Assembly (NCBI GenBank): GCA_902619615.1
Contig: CACNFD010000009.1
Location: forward strand, 1-64,000
Reading direction: 5' to 3'
Length of the DNA stretch: 64,000 bases
Origin: an uncultured SAR116 cluster alpha proteobacterium
GTDB taxonomy: Bacteria; Pseudomonadota; Alphaproteobacteria; Puniceispirillales; Marisalimonadaceae
This document shows, one piece after another, positions 35,284 through 44,034 of the stretch. Within the stretch, counting starts at the first letter, position 1, and each line of letters opens with the position of its first letter. A program made the translations under genes and the position numbers. The notes below the pieces were generated by a model. That model was not told the DNA's origin. It saw only the letters and a program-made list of their open reading frames with translations, and did not search any database.

Positions 35284-36156
35284 TTAAATTCTCTGTCCTC
35301 TAAATACAATTGTTCTATTATCGTTTAAAAAAACCCTTCTTTCCGAATGTGCTTTTATAGCCCTATACAAAACTCTTGCTTCAATATCCCTACCCATTAA
35401 AACTAAATCATTAGGCATCATTTCATGATTAACCTCTTGGGTGTCTTGCTCAATTATAGGGCCCTCATCAAGATCTTTTGTAACATAATGAGCAGTTGCT
35501 CCAATGACTTTAACTCCTCGATCAAAGGCTTGATGATAAGGTTTAGCACCTTTAAAACTTGGCAAAAAACTATGGTGTATATTAATAATTTTTCCTGTAT
35601 AAATATTTGTAAATTCTTCCGAAAGCACTTGCATGTAACGAGCTAATACAATTAATTCAACATCATTACTATAAATAATTTCTTTTAGTTTTTTTTCCTG
35701 CGCTAATTTATTTGTCTTTTCGATTGGTAAATAATGAAAAGGAATATTTGAAAAATTTGCTATTTTTTCTGCTATCTTATGATTCGATACAACAGCTTTA
35801 ATTTTCAAATTTAATGAATTGTTCCTAACCCTAAACAAGATGTCATTCAAACAATGGTCAAATTTAGAAACAAGCATAATTGTATTCATAGGACATGAAA
35901 TCTCAGATAAGAAAAAATCTGCATTTAATTTCTTTGCTAAATTTTCCAAATTATTTTTTAAATTTGGTAACATATTATCGTTAAGTAACGTGAAACTTTG
36001 TCTGATAAAAAAGTTACCATTTTTTTGATCCGTGAATTGTTTAGATTCAACAATATTACAATTGGATTCAGCTAGAATAGAAGAAATATTTGCAACGATT
36101 CCTATTTGATCTTTACAGGATAATTTTAATAAATGAGTTTCTATTTTATTATTCAT
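35284..36156 (-). CDS. purU: formyltetrahydrofolate deformylase
   Basis: ACT domain, then formyltransferase core (INIHHSFLPSFKGAKPYHQAFDRGVKVIGATAHYVT). Confidence 0.95.
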   Translation of the reverse strand: MNNKIETHLLKLSCKDQIGIVANISSILAESNCNIVESKQFTDQKNGNFFIRQSFTLLNDNMLPNLKNNLENLAKKLNADFFLSEISCPMNTIMLVSKFDHCLNDILFRVRNNSLNLKIKAVVSNHKIAEKIANFSNIPFHYLPIEKTNKLAQEKKLKEIIYSNDVELIVLARYMQVLSEEFTNIYTGKIINIHHSFLPSFKGAKPYHQAFDRGVKVIGATAHYVTKDLDEGPIIEQDTQEVNHEMMPNDLVLMGRDIEARVLYRAIKAHSERRVFLNDNRTIVFRGQRI

Positions 36157-36199
36157 GAATACTTATTACATTTTTTAATATTTAGAAACAATACGATAT

Positions 36200-37021
36200 T
36201 TAATTATTTAAAAAATTATTTGATACTTCATAAAATTCTAATGGGTTTTCTATATGTAAAAAGTGATCAGCATTCTTTATTTCATGAAAGTAAATATTAG
36301 AAAAAAACTCTTTAAATTTCTTAAAATGTTCTTCCTCAACATAATTACTATTCCCCCCATAAATGCAAAGTACTTGTTTATCAAATTTATTTATATTTTT
36401 TAAAGTTGGAAAATTTCTTAAATCTTTAAGAGATTTCTTTATTGCTTTAAGGTTAATCGACCATTTATACTTTCCATCTACTAATTCAAGATTTTGTAAT
36501 AAGAAGGATCTTAAAAACTTTTGTTCTATATATTTAGACAAAAACTCCTCAGCTTCGTTTCTATTTCTAATTAAATTTAAGTTTATATCTAACAAAGCAT
36601 TTATTATTTGGTCATTATTATTTTGATAATCAATTGGTGATATATCAGCTACAATAACCTTATTTACGTATTTGGGTTCCAATAAAGCTATTACCATTGC
36701 TAATTTACCACCCATTGAATGACCTAATAAATTAGTATTTTGCACTCCAAGATAATCAAACAATTTAATAATGTCTTTCATCATTAAAACATAAGAAATA
36801 TCTTCTTCAAATTCATTTCCGCCATGATTTCTTAGATCAACTGTCACAACTATGTGATTTTCTTTGCTACTTAATTTTTTTGAAAACGTTTTCCAGTTTT
36901 TTCCTCTTCCGTAAAGGCCGTGAAAAATAAATAATGTTTTGTATATTTGTTTTTCAAAAAAAGCATTTTCTTTTTTGAAAGTTATTTGTTGCCCATTTTT
37001 ATAAATTTGAAAATTATTCAT
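36200..37021 (-). CDS. alpha/beta hydrolase (YbfF-like esterase)
   Basis: HGLYGRGKNWKTF, VDLRNHG, LLGHSMGGKLAM. Confidence 0.85.
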   Translation of the reverse strand: MNNFQIYKNGQQITFKKENAFFEKQIYKTLFIFHGLYGRGKNWKTFSKKLSSKENHIVVTVDLRNHGGNEFEEDISYVLMMKDIIKLFDYLGVQNTNLLGHSMGGKLAMVIALLEPKYVNKVIVADISPIDYQNNNDQIINALLDINLNLIRNRNEAEEFLSKYIEQKFLRSFLLQNLELVDGKYKWSINLKAIKKSLKDLRNFPTLKNINKFDKQVLCIYGGNSNYVEEEHFKKFKEFFSNIYFHEIKNADHFLHIENPLEFYEVSNNFLNN

Positions 37022-37116
37022 TATATTGTTTCAAAAAATAATCCCCTAAACTATTAAACTTATATCATTTTAGTCGTAAAATTAAATATAGAAATAAAAA
37101 AATAAAGAAGGTTAAA

Positions 37117-37380
37117 ATGGGTCAGATAATCAAAATAGATTTTTCTTCATCTAATTATAAAGAAGAGGGTTTATATGAAAAAAAACTTGTTAGAATTAGA
37201 GATGAAATCGAGGATTATCTCAGGAAAACATCATCAATTGAAAAAGATGACCTAGCTGTAGCTCTTGCCGCTGGAAGATATGCCTCTATGAAACTTGCAC
37301 AATTAACAGGTGAAGAAAGTACAAAAGAATTCATCAATGAATGTATAAAAACAACATTGAAGCACAGAATTTTACAGTAA
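37117..37380 (+). CDS. hypothetical protein
   Basis: 87-aa ORF with AAGAAGG RBS-like sequence; convergent to bactofilin with no gap. Confidence 0.6.
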   Translation: MGQIIKIDFSSSNYKEEGLYEKKLVRIRDEIEDYLRKTSSIEKDDLAVALAAGRYASMKLAQLTGEESTKEFINECIKTTLKHRILQ

Positions 37381-37695
37381 TTAAGAGATCCTTGTTATAT
37401 TCCCTGAAACTTCTGCTCCTAAATCAATTGATAAAGCATTTGTTTTCAAATTACCTTCAACTTTTGCGCTACTAGCTACATTAAGTGTATTTGCAGCAAC
37501 CTCACCTTTGACTAATCCACCTAATGTAACTTTATCGGCAATCAAATTTCCATCAAAAATACTATTAGCTTCGAGAAGTACATCCTTAGCTCTTAATTCA
37601 CCTTTAAATCTTCCAGCAACAACAACCGAAGACCCAGCAGAGTCTAGGTTACCTTCCATAACCAACTCTTCTGATATATATGTAATTTCACTCAT
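37381..37695 (-). CDS. bactofilin-family polymer protein (short)
   Basis: DUF583-type beta-solenoid repeats: VVAGRFKGELRAKDVLLEANSIFDGNLIADKVTLGGLVKGEV. Confidence 0.88.
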   Translation of the reverse strand: MSEITYISEELVMEGNLDSAGSSVVVAGRFKGELRAKDVLLEANSIFDGNLIADKVTLGGLVKGEVAANTLNVASSAKVEGNLKTNALSIDLGAEVSGNITRIS

Positions 37696-37719
37696 AATTA
37701 ATCCTTATAAAAATCTAAT

Positions 37720-38112
37720 TTATTTTTCTTCTATTTTCTCTTCTTGAACTTCTTCAGTTTCATTATTTTCTTCAACTTTTTCTACATCAGCTTCGTCCCA
37801 ATTATGAACCACCCTACAATTTAAAGCTGCACCTCTATCCATTTGTAGTGACTTATAATGAACCTCACCGCTAATTCTTGAAGTCTCAGTAAGCCAAACA
37901 CTATCAGCTTGCATTTTACCTTCATATTCCCCTGCAATAACAACTAATTCTGAGTCGACTGATCCAAGAAATTTTCCAGTTGATCCTATAGTAACTTTTT
38001 CAGTTGTTAAATCAGCTTCAACATAACCATTTATTTCAATTGATTTTGCATTAGATATTTTCCCAGTAAATCTCGCACCAGAACCTAAAACTGCCTGCTT
38101 ATTTGCCATCAA
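37720..38112 (-). CDS. bactofilin
   Basis: GSGARFTGKISNAKSIEINGYVEADLTTEKVTIGSTGKFLGSV..; acidic C-terminal tail. Confidence 0.92.
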   Translation of the reverse strand: MMANKQAVLGSGARFTGKISNAKSIEINGYVEADLTTEKVTIGSTGKFLGSVDSELVVIAGEYEGKMQADSVWLTETSRISGEVHYKSLQMDRGAALNCRVVHNWDEADVEKVEENNETEEVQEEKIEEK

Positions 38113-38121
38113 ACGTCTCCT

Positions 38122-38466
38122 TTAGTTTTTATTTTTTCTCTTACCAATTTGAGCTTCAACTATTGCTCCTTCTTCAATTGATATGTTCTCATAAAAAACT
38201 TCTCCCGTAATCTTACCTGTGGATTTAATTGAAACTACATCACCTGAAACTTGGCCATCACATTTTCCGGAAACTGATACAACATCTGCATCAATATTAC
38301 CTTTCAAAGTACCAGTATCTTCTACTGATAAACTATGACATTTTATATCTCCTACGACTGACCCTAATAATACTAAATCACCATCAGCTGAGATTTTACC
38401 TTTTATTTTCATATCACTTGAAATAACTGATTTTTCAGATTCAGCGCCGTTTGTTTTTCCTAACAT
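38122..38466 (-). CDS. bactofilin
   Basis: ISSDMKIKGKISADGDLVLLGSVVGDIKCHSLSVEDTGTLKGNIDADVVSVSGKCDGQVSG. Confidence 0.9.
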   Translation of the reverse strand: MLGKTNGAESEKSVISSDMKIKGKISADGDLVLLGSVVGDIKCHSLSVEDTGTLKGNIDADVVSVSGKCDGQVSGDVVSIKSTGKITGEVFYENISIEEGAIVEAQIGKRKNKN

Positions 38467-38582
38467 TTTGGAAATCCTTTTTCTAATTAATTTGAATAAT
38501 TTAAAAAATTAACCTACTACAATCATTAAAATGATACTATATATTATATTATAATCAAAAATTTATTCAAAATTTATTTATT

Positions 38583-38598
38583 TGGTATGAATGATGCA
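38583..38598 (+). promoter_or_regulatory. sigma-54-like -24/-12 element toward the membrane protein/M23 pair
   Basis: TGGTAT-GAATG-ATGCA, correct 5-nt spacing, two -24 mismatches and one -12 mismatch to TGGCAC-N5-TTGCA. Confidence 0.4.
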
Positions 38599-38610
38599 AT
38601 TAACTTGCCA
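38595..38610 (-). promoter_or_regulatory. sigma-54-like -24/-12 element toward the bactofilin operon
   Basis: Minus strand TGGCAA-GTTAA-TTGCA: one mismatch to TGGCAC-N5-TTGCA, about 120 bp upstream of bactofilin ATG. Confidence 0.6.
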
Positions 38611-38649
38611 TAATAATATACGGCAATAAAAAAGTTAGAGTTAAAAATT

Positions 38650-39027
38650 ATGGCTGAAGAAATAATTGATTTAAGAGACCGCATTGAGAAAATGCGTATA
38701 CAGATAGAAAACGAGGCTACAGAACAGATTTCTGCTAAATCAAATGTGGAAGTTCATCAAAAAACTAGTAATTCAAATATATCTCTTTCTATGGAAAATA
38801 AAAACAGTAACCCGAATCAAAATTTTGATATGCAAAATGATCCCAAAAATTTTAATAATAATTATCAAAAAAATAACAAATTTTTATCCAAAAATGAAAC
38901 TTTTCCTGCTGTAAGTTTATCTGTCAAGAATCCAGTCTCTAGCAAGATTTTAATATTATTGGTAACCTTACAAATAATTTCTAATGTTGGAATTCTGTAT
39001 TTTTTATATCTTGGCATGGAGTATTAA
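38650..39027 (+). CDS. hypothetical membrane protein: N-terminal DLRDRIEKMR motif, Asn-rich linker, C-terminal TM
   Basis: Sequence architecture; 0-nt gap to the following M23 gene. Confidence 0.7.
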   Translation: MAEEIIDLRDRIEKMRIQIENEATEQISAKSNVEVHQKTSNSNISLSMENKNSNPNQNFDMQNDPKNFNNNYQKNNKFLSKNETFPAVSLSVKNPVSSKILILLVTLQIISNVGILYFLYLGMEY

Positions 39028-40404
39028 GTGGCCAATACCACAATGAATAAATTCGGAAGTAAACTCCCTCCTGTTAAGACTGGACAAAGATTTGGAGAAG
39101 AAATAAAAAAAGACAAAAAAGTAGGACTGTTTTCAGAAAGACGTTTTTTAATATTTACTAAAAGAGGTCCTATTGAAATTGCTTTCAAGCCAATTCATTA
39201 TGCTAGCGTATTGATGACAACAGTCATAGGTTTAACTAGTATAATTTATTGGTCCGCTAAGGGAATATATTCAGCTATTGATGTTGCAAAACACAATGAT
39301 ATTATTACAGAAGCTTCAGCTAATATTAGTAGTCCTATTGAAAATGACTCTGACACTATAGATAACATAAATATTCAAAACCAATCCAACATTTCATTGC
39401 CTGTCATTAAAAATTATTCCTTAATTGAAAACAATAATAATATGACATACCAACCCTTGACAATACCAAAAAATAACGAAAAAGATGTTTTAAAAAGCAA
39501 ACTTAAAAATATTAATAATCAAAATTTAAAAATTGAAACAGATAAATTAAATTACAAAAAAAACATCACTAGAAATTATAGCTTTGATTTATTTAATAAA
39601 ACTATGAGAAACCAAGACTTGCCTACAAATTTTACAGTGCCAATAGTAAACGAAAGCAACATATATATTTCCGATAAATCAAATTCAAATGAGTTAGATA
39701 ATGATTTAACTCCAAAACCACCTAAGCTTAATGAAAAAGTCAAAACTATTCGTTTTATTGCTTCTGTTGATAATGAACTTATGCAAATGGAAAATGTATT
39801 TAAATTAATTAATGTAAAACTAAATAGTAATGAACTAGAAAGGTTTAAAGAAATTAAAAAAAATAATTATGCAATTGATCCTGATAGTGATGAATTTTTT
39901 AGAAGTCTAAAAACTCGTATAAACTTGCTTTCAATTTATAAAGATGCGCTTCAAAATATTCCTTTAAAACCTCCTATGGAGCACTACTATGTATCAAGTC
40001 CATATGGACCTAGAAAACATCCAGTAACCGGAAAATATAGAATGCATCATGGTATAGATTTAGCTGGTACATGGCAAGAAAATGTATCAGTTTCAGCAGA
40101 TGGAACTGTAGTATTTGCTGGTTATCACGGATCTTTTGGAAAAGTAATTAGAATTAGGCACGATTATGGGATTATGACTACATATGGACATCTAGCAAAA
40201 ATTAATGTTAGACGAGGTGATTTAGTCAATGAAGGCCAGGTAATAGGCAAAATGGGTCGCACTGGTAAGGTAAAAGGAGCACATTTACATTATGAGATTT
40301 CTGTAAATGGAAAATCCCAAAACCCAGCTACTTATATCAAAATTGGTAGAAACCTTCTGAGTAGGACTAGCTTAAAAAGTTATGCAAATAAAAATCTCAA
40401 CTAA
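39028..40404 (+). CDS. M23 (LytM-type) peptidase, membrane-anchored
   Basis: N-terminal TM; HYYVSSPYGPRKHPVTGKYRMHHGIDLAG, HLHYEISVNGKSQNPATYI. Confidence 0.92.
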   Translation: MANTTMNKFGSKLPPVKTGQRFGEEIKKDKKVGLFSERRFLIFTKRGPIEIAFKPIHYASVLMTTVIGLTSIIYWSAKGIYSAIDVAKHNDIITEASANISSPIENDSDTIDNINIQNQSNISLPVIKNYSLIENNNNMTYQPLTIPKNNEKDVLKSKLKNINNQNLKIETDKLNYKKNITRNYSFDLFNKTMRNQDLPTNFTVPIVNESNIYISDKSNSNELDNDLTPKPPKLNEKVKTIRFIASVDNELMQMENVFKLINVKLNSNELERFKEIKKNNYAIDPDSDEFFRSLKTRINLLSIYKDALQNIPLKPPMEHYYVSSPYGPRKHPVTGKYRMHHGIDLAGTWQENVSVSADGTVVFAGYHGSFGKVIRIRHDYGIMTTYGHLAKINVRRGDLVNEGQVIGKMGRTGKVKGAHLHYEISVNGKSQNPATYIKIGRNLLSRTSLKSYANKNLN

Positions 40405-40412
40405 TTAGTATT

Positions 40413-40428
40413 TGGCATAACTAATGCA
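40413..40428 (+). promoter_or_regulatory. sigma-54-like -24/-12 element
   Basis: TGGCAT-AACTA-ATGCA, two mismatches to TGGCAC-N5-TTGCA. Confidence 0.4.
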
Positions 40429-40455
40429 TTTATTTTCTCCATAAGGAGATAAAAA

Positions 40456-40635
40456 ATGAATTTAGAGAATATAGACACTTCATCAAATAATCAAAAAAAT
40501 ATATTTAATAATTTAAATGATTTTTTCATTCAAATTGACTATTTTGACCAAAAAGGCATAAAAAAACATAAAAATAAAGTGCCCTTAAAATATATATTAA
40601 ATTCAAAAAATATAAATACTAAAACTACAACTTAG
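40456..40635 (+). CDS. 59-aa small protein, unannotated in ORF track
   Basis: ATG with AAGGAG Shine-Dalgarno (40443-40448); MNLENIDTSSNNQKNIFNNLNDFFIQIDYFDQKGIKKHKNKVPLKYILNSKNINTKTTT*. Confidence 0.5.
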   Translation: MNLENIDTSSNNQKNIFNNLNDFFIQIDYFDQKGIKKHKNKVPLKYILNSKNINTKTTT

Positions 40636-40656
40636 AAAAACTCAGTATTTATTAAT

Positions 40657-42153
40657 TTAATTTGAAGCAAATTTAAGTAATCTTGCTTGTCTTCGTCTCT
40701 GTGAACTAGAAGGTATATTTAACATATCTCTGTATTTAGCCACAGTTCTTCTAGCAACGTCCATTCCCTCTTTATTCAAAATTCCAGCTAATTTATCATC
40801 ACTTAATGGTTTACCCGCAATTTCTGAAGAAATTAGAGATTTTATGGTTTCTCTAACTGCCAAAGCAGCATGTAATTCTGAATTTTCTGAACCTGAAATT
40901 GATGCAGAAAAAAAGTTTTTCAAAGGCATTACTCCCCATTCTGTCAAAATTAGTTTACTATTTGTAACTCTTGAAACAGTGCTTTCATGCATTCCAATTG
41001 CATCTGAAATATCTTTAAGTATCATTGGCTTCATATGACTTAAACCATGCCTAAAGAACCCAACTTGTTTTTTAACAATCTCAGAAGTAACTTTTAATAT
41101 AGTTTTATTTCTTTGCTCAACTGCTTTTTTCAACCAACGTGCTTCTCCAATTTTCTCTAATACAAAGTTATTACCTTTTTCATCAAGTTTGTAGCTGTCA
41201 ATCTCTTCAATATAACTTTCATCTAAATTAACTGTAGGCAGAGTTGAACCATTTAAATCAATATGCCATCCTTTTTTTGTTCTTTTAACAATTATGTCTG
41301 GTTGATCAATAAGTGTATTATCTTGATTAAATTGTTCAGCGGGTTTTGGATTAAGCTTTTTTAAAACGTTTATCATTTCAAATAGTTTGTTTTCTGAAAC
41401 TTTACAAAGTTTACTTATTTGTTTAAATTTTCCAGTTGGTAAAATGTTAAGATTATCAATTAATGCTTCGAAATGTTGATTAAATTGTTTTTTGTCAATT
41501 AGTTGAATTTTAAGACACTCCGCTAAATTTTGTGAAAATAAACCAACAGGTTCGAGATTCTTTAATTTTTTAAGTGTTTTTTCTACTAAAGAAACGTCAA
41601 TATTTAAATCTTTAGCCACTTCAGTTGTTTCAGAAACAAACCAACCACTAGGATGTAGATAATCTATCATTCCTATTGCAACAGCTATATGATCAGTATT
41701 GTTAAAACTTGTATTAATTTGATTTATAATATGTTCTCTTAGAGATATTTTATGTTTAAGTGTTTTCTCTATCACTTCTCCTGCAGATATAATAGTTCCT
41801 GAATTAATTATTTCTTTATCGTAGAGTTTTTTGTTTTCCAATATTGAATTTGAAGAAATATGAGTATCAAATGTATTTTCTAAATCAACTTTATTTTCGT
41901 TTTTTAATGGATCTAAAGAACTATTCATATTATCACAAACATTTAAATTTTCTTCTATTTCACTTTTTTTATTAATTAATTGGGTTTTGTCATTTAAAAA
42001 TGGATTTTCTAATTGAGCTTTATCAATAAAATCTGCCAGTTCAAGATTTGTCAATTGCAATAATTTTATTGCTTGTTGCAACTGAGGTGTCATAATTAAT
42101 GACTGATTTTGTTTGATTTTTAACTGTTGTCCTAATTTCATTTCAATCTCCAC
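40657..42153 (-). CDS. rpoN: RNA polymerase sigma-54 factor
   Basis: LGQQLKIKQNQSLIMTPQLQQAIKLLQLTNLEL, HESTVSRVTNSK, ARRTVAKYRDMLNIPSSSQRRR (RpoN box). Confidence 0.96.
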   Translation of the reverse strand: MEIEMKLGQQLKIKQNQSLIMTPQLQQAIKLLQLTNLELADFIDKAQLENPFLNDKTQLINKKSEIEENLNVCDNMNSSLDPLKNENKVDLENTFDTHISSNSILENKKLYDKEIINSGTIISAGEVIEKTLKHKISLREHIINQINTSFNNTDHIAVAIGMIDYLHPSGWFVSETTEVAKDLNIDVSLVEKTLKKLKNLEPVGLFSQNLAECLKIQLIDKKQFNQHFEALIDNLNILPTGKFKQISKLCKVSENKLFEMINVLKKLNPKPAEQFNQDNTLIDQPDIIVKRTKKGWHIDLNGSTLPTVNLDESYIEEIDSYKLDEKGNNFVLEKIGEARWLKKAVEQRNKTILKVTSEIVKKQVGFFRHGLSHMKPMILKDISDAIGMHESTVSRVTNSKLILTEWGVMPLKNFFSASISGSENSELHAALAVRETIKSLISSEIAGKPLSDDKLAGILNKEGMDVARRTVAKYRDMLNIPSSSQRRRQARLLKFASN

Positions 42154-42378
42154 TTTTGATTAATTCGAAATAATTAAACAGATAAAAACAATTAAATTTT
42201 AAAAAATCAAAATCTTAATTTGACAAAAAAAAATGACAAAAAAACGACAATAATGGAACTGTTTTAAAGTATTTTTTGTAATTAAAACAATAAGTTAACC
42301 TATTTAATTTTTTTATGTTTTAAAAAATAGTTTTTTGTTTAAAATAGAAAGTCAAATATTTGGCTTTAATAAATTAAT

Positions 42379-42639
42379 ATGTTTATGATAAATAACAATA
42401 AAATTTCAACAGCTAATAAAGAAATTAAAAAACCTTACAAATGTAAAAACTGTTATATTATTAGGTTTTTTTTGTTAGCAGTTGTTTTTATTGTTTTGTT
42501 TGCTTTAATCCAAAGTGAAAATTTACATTATTTAGATTTTGTTACTCCAAAAAATGCTGCAACTTTTATAATTATTTTTGGAATAATAATTTTTTTGATA
42601 AAATTAACTAATTATTTTTTTGAAAAAAAAAATAATTAG
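42379..42639 (+). CDS. hypothetical small membrane protein with CKNC motif
   Basis: Two hydrophobic TM segments. Confidence 0.5.
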   Translation: MFMINNNKISTANKEIKKPYKCKNCYIIRFFLLAVVFIVLFALIQSENLHYLDFVTPKNAATFIIIFGIIIFLIKLTNYFFEKKNN

Positions 42640-42642
42640 TAT

Positions 42643-43137
42643 TTACCTATCTCTAACTAATCTTACATGATTAGGAATGAAACCAGGAAATCTACCAAAA
42701 GTATAACCTGTAAAAAAATTTACTGTCCACATGAATTGTGATTGCCAAGGATTTTTTTCACTTGTCCAAAAAGACTCTGGTGGGGTATCAGGAAATATTT
42801 GTGAATTTATTTTAATTTTTTTGCAATCTTTACATACAAGACTCTCTAATTCTTTTCTGTTTGGTAAGCGCCAGACCCCTCCGAGTTGTTCATTAGCTTG
42901 ACTAATAATTGAATCTATCTGGTCCAATTTTACCTTTATTGGTTTACCTACACACCTATTTTGATCCCATTTCATACCAACTGTACAAGTCATCCATTCC
43001 AGTTTTTGACTTAAATCAATAACATAATACCCCCTAGATATAAAATTATTAGCCCATACGTTGTTGAAATTAAGCAAAAATAATAATATTATAATAAAAG
43101 TATAAGTTTTAGAGAATGATGAATTTAATTTTAACAT
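42643..43137 (-). CDS. DUF1566-like (Lcl C-terminal domain) secreted protein
   Basis: WRLPNRKELESLVC, FWTSEKNPWQSQFMWTVNF, VRLVRD. Confidence 0.8.
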   Translation of the reverse strand: MLKLNSSFSKTYTFIIILLFLLNFNNVWANNFISRGYYVIDLSQKLEWMTCTVGMKWDQNRCVGKPIKVKLDQIDSIISQANEQLGGVWRLPNRKELESLVCKDCKKIKINSQIFPDTPPESFWTSEKNPWQSQFMWTVNFFTGYTFGRFPGFIPNHVRLVRDR

Positions 43138-43180
43138 AACAAACTCCGATAAGTATTTTTTTTTAAGTTTACTTTAATTT

Positions 43181-43196
43181 TGGTCCCATTCTTGCA
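43181..43196 (+). promoter_or_regulatory. sigma-54-like -24/-12 promoter upstream of motA-like gene
   Basis: TGGTCC-CATTC-TTGCA: perfect -12 element, TGG core at -24, 5-nt spacing, about 50 bp before the ATG. Confidence 0.55.
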
Positions 43197-43243
43197 GAAT
43201 TTATGCCTAATATCATTATTTAAAAATAAAAAAAGGCAAGAAA

Positions 43244-44008
43244 ATGGATATAGCATCTTTAATTGGACTTATAGGTACTCTTGGAATGATTGCTGGAGCA
43301 ATGATATCTTCTGGGGGAATTGGAGCTTTTATTGATACACCTTCAATGTTGATTGTTATTGGGGGTACTTTCTTTGCAGTAATGTACAGATCAACATTAC
43401 CAATGTTTCTTGCCTCCTTTGGAACACTTGTTAAAGTTTTTATGCCAGGAGCGAAAAAACACGATGAGTTAATTACAAGAATTACTGAACTTGCTGGCAT
43501 TGCCAGAAAAGATGGAATGATGGCACTTGAAGGTCAAGAAGTACCAGATAAATTTTTCGAAAAAGGTCTTCAAATGCTTGTAGATGGTGCCGATGAAACT
43601 AAGTTAACTGAACAATTAAATAAAGAAGTTAAGGCTATGAAAGCTAGACATGAAGACATGACAGGTGTTTTTCAGGCTTGGGTAGATTTAGCACCTGCAA
43701 TGGGGATGATAGGTACATTAATTGGATTAGTTGCTATGTTAGGTAATATGGCTGATCCAAAAGCAATTGGTCCCGCAATGGCAGTTGCTTTGTTAACAAC
43801 TTTATATGGAGCCATGATAGCAAATTGTATTTTCATGCCTATTGTTACAAAACTTGAAGGTTATTCAGCTCACGAATTACTATATAGAGAAATGGTTGTA
43901 ATGGGACTAAAATATATTTCCAGAGGCGAAAGTCCAAGAAACATAACTGATCAGTTGGTAGCTCTTATGCCTCCAAAGATTCAAGCTCAAATAGAAGAAG
44001 CTGCTTAG
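43244..44008 (+). CDS. MotA/PomA-like stator protein
   Basis: Four TM pattern, DLAPAMGMIGTLIGLVAMLGNMADPKAIGPAMAVALLTTLYGAMIAN. Confidence 0.93.
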   Translation: MDIASLIGLIGTLGMIAGAMISSGGIGAFIDTPSMLIVIGGTFFAVMYRSTLPMFLASFGTLVKVFMPGAKKHDELITRITELAGIARKDGMMALEGQEVPDKFFEKGLQMLVDGADETKLTEQLNKEVKAMKARHEDMTGVFQAWVDLAPAMGMIGTLIGLVAMLGNMADPKAIGPAMAVALLTTLYGAMIANCIFMPIVTKLEGYSAHELLYREMVVMGLKYISRGESPRNITDQLVALMPPKIQAQIEEAA

Positions 44009-44034
44009 TTAGCTTTCATAATTAGGAGTTTATA

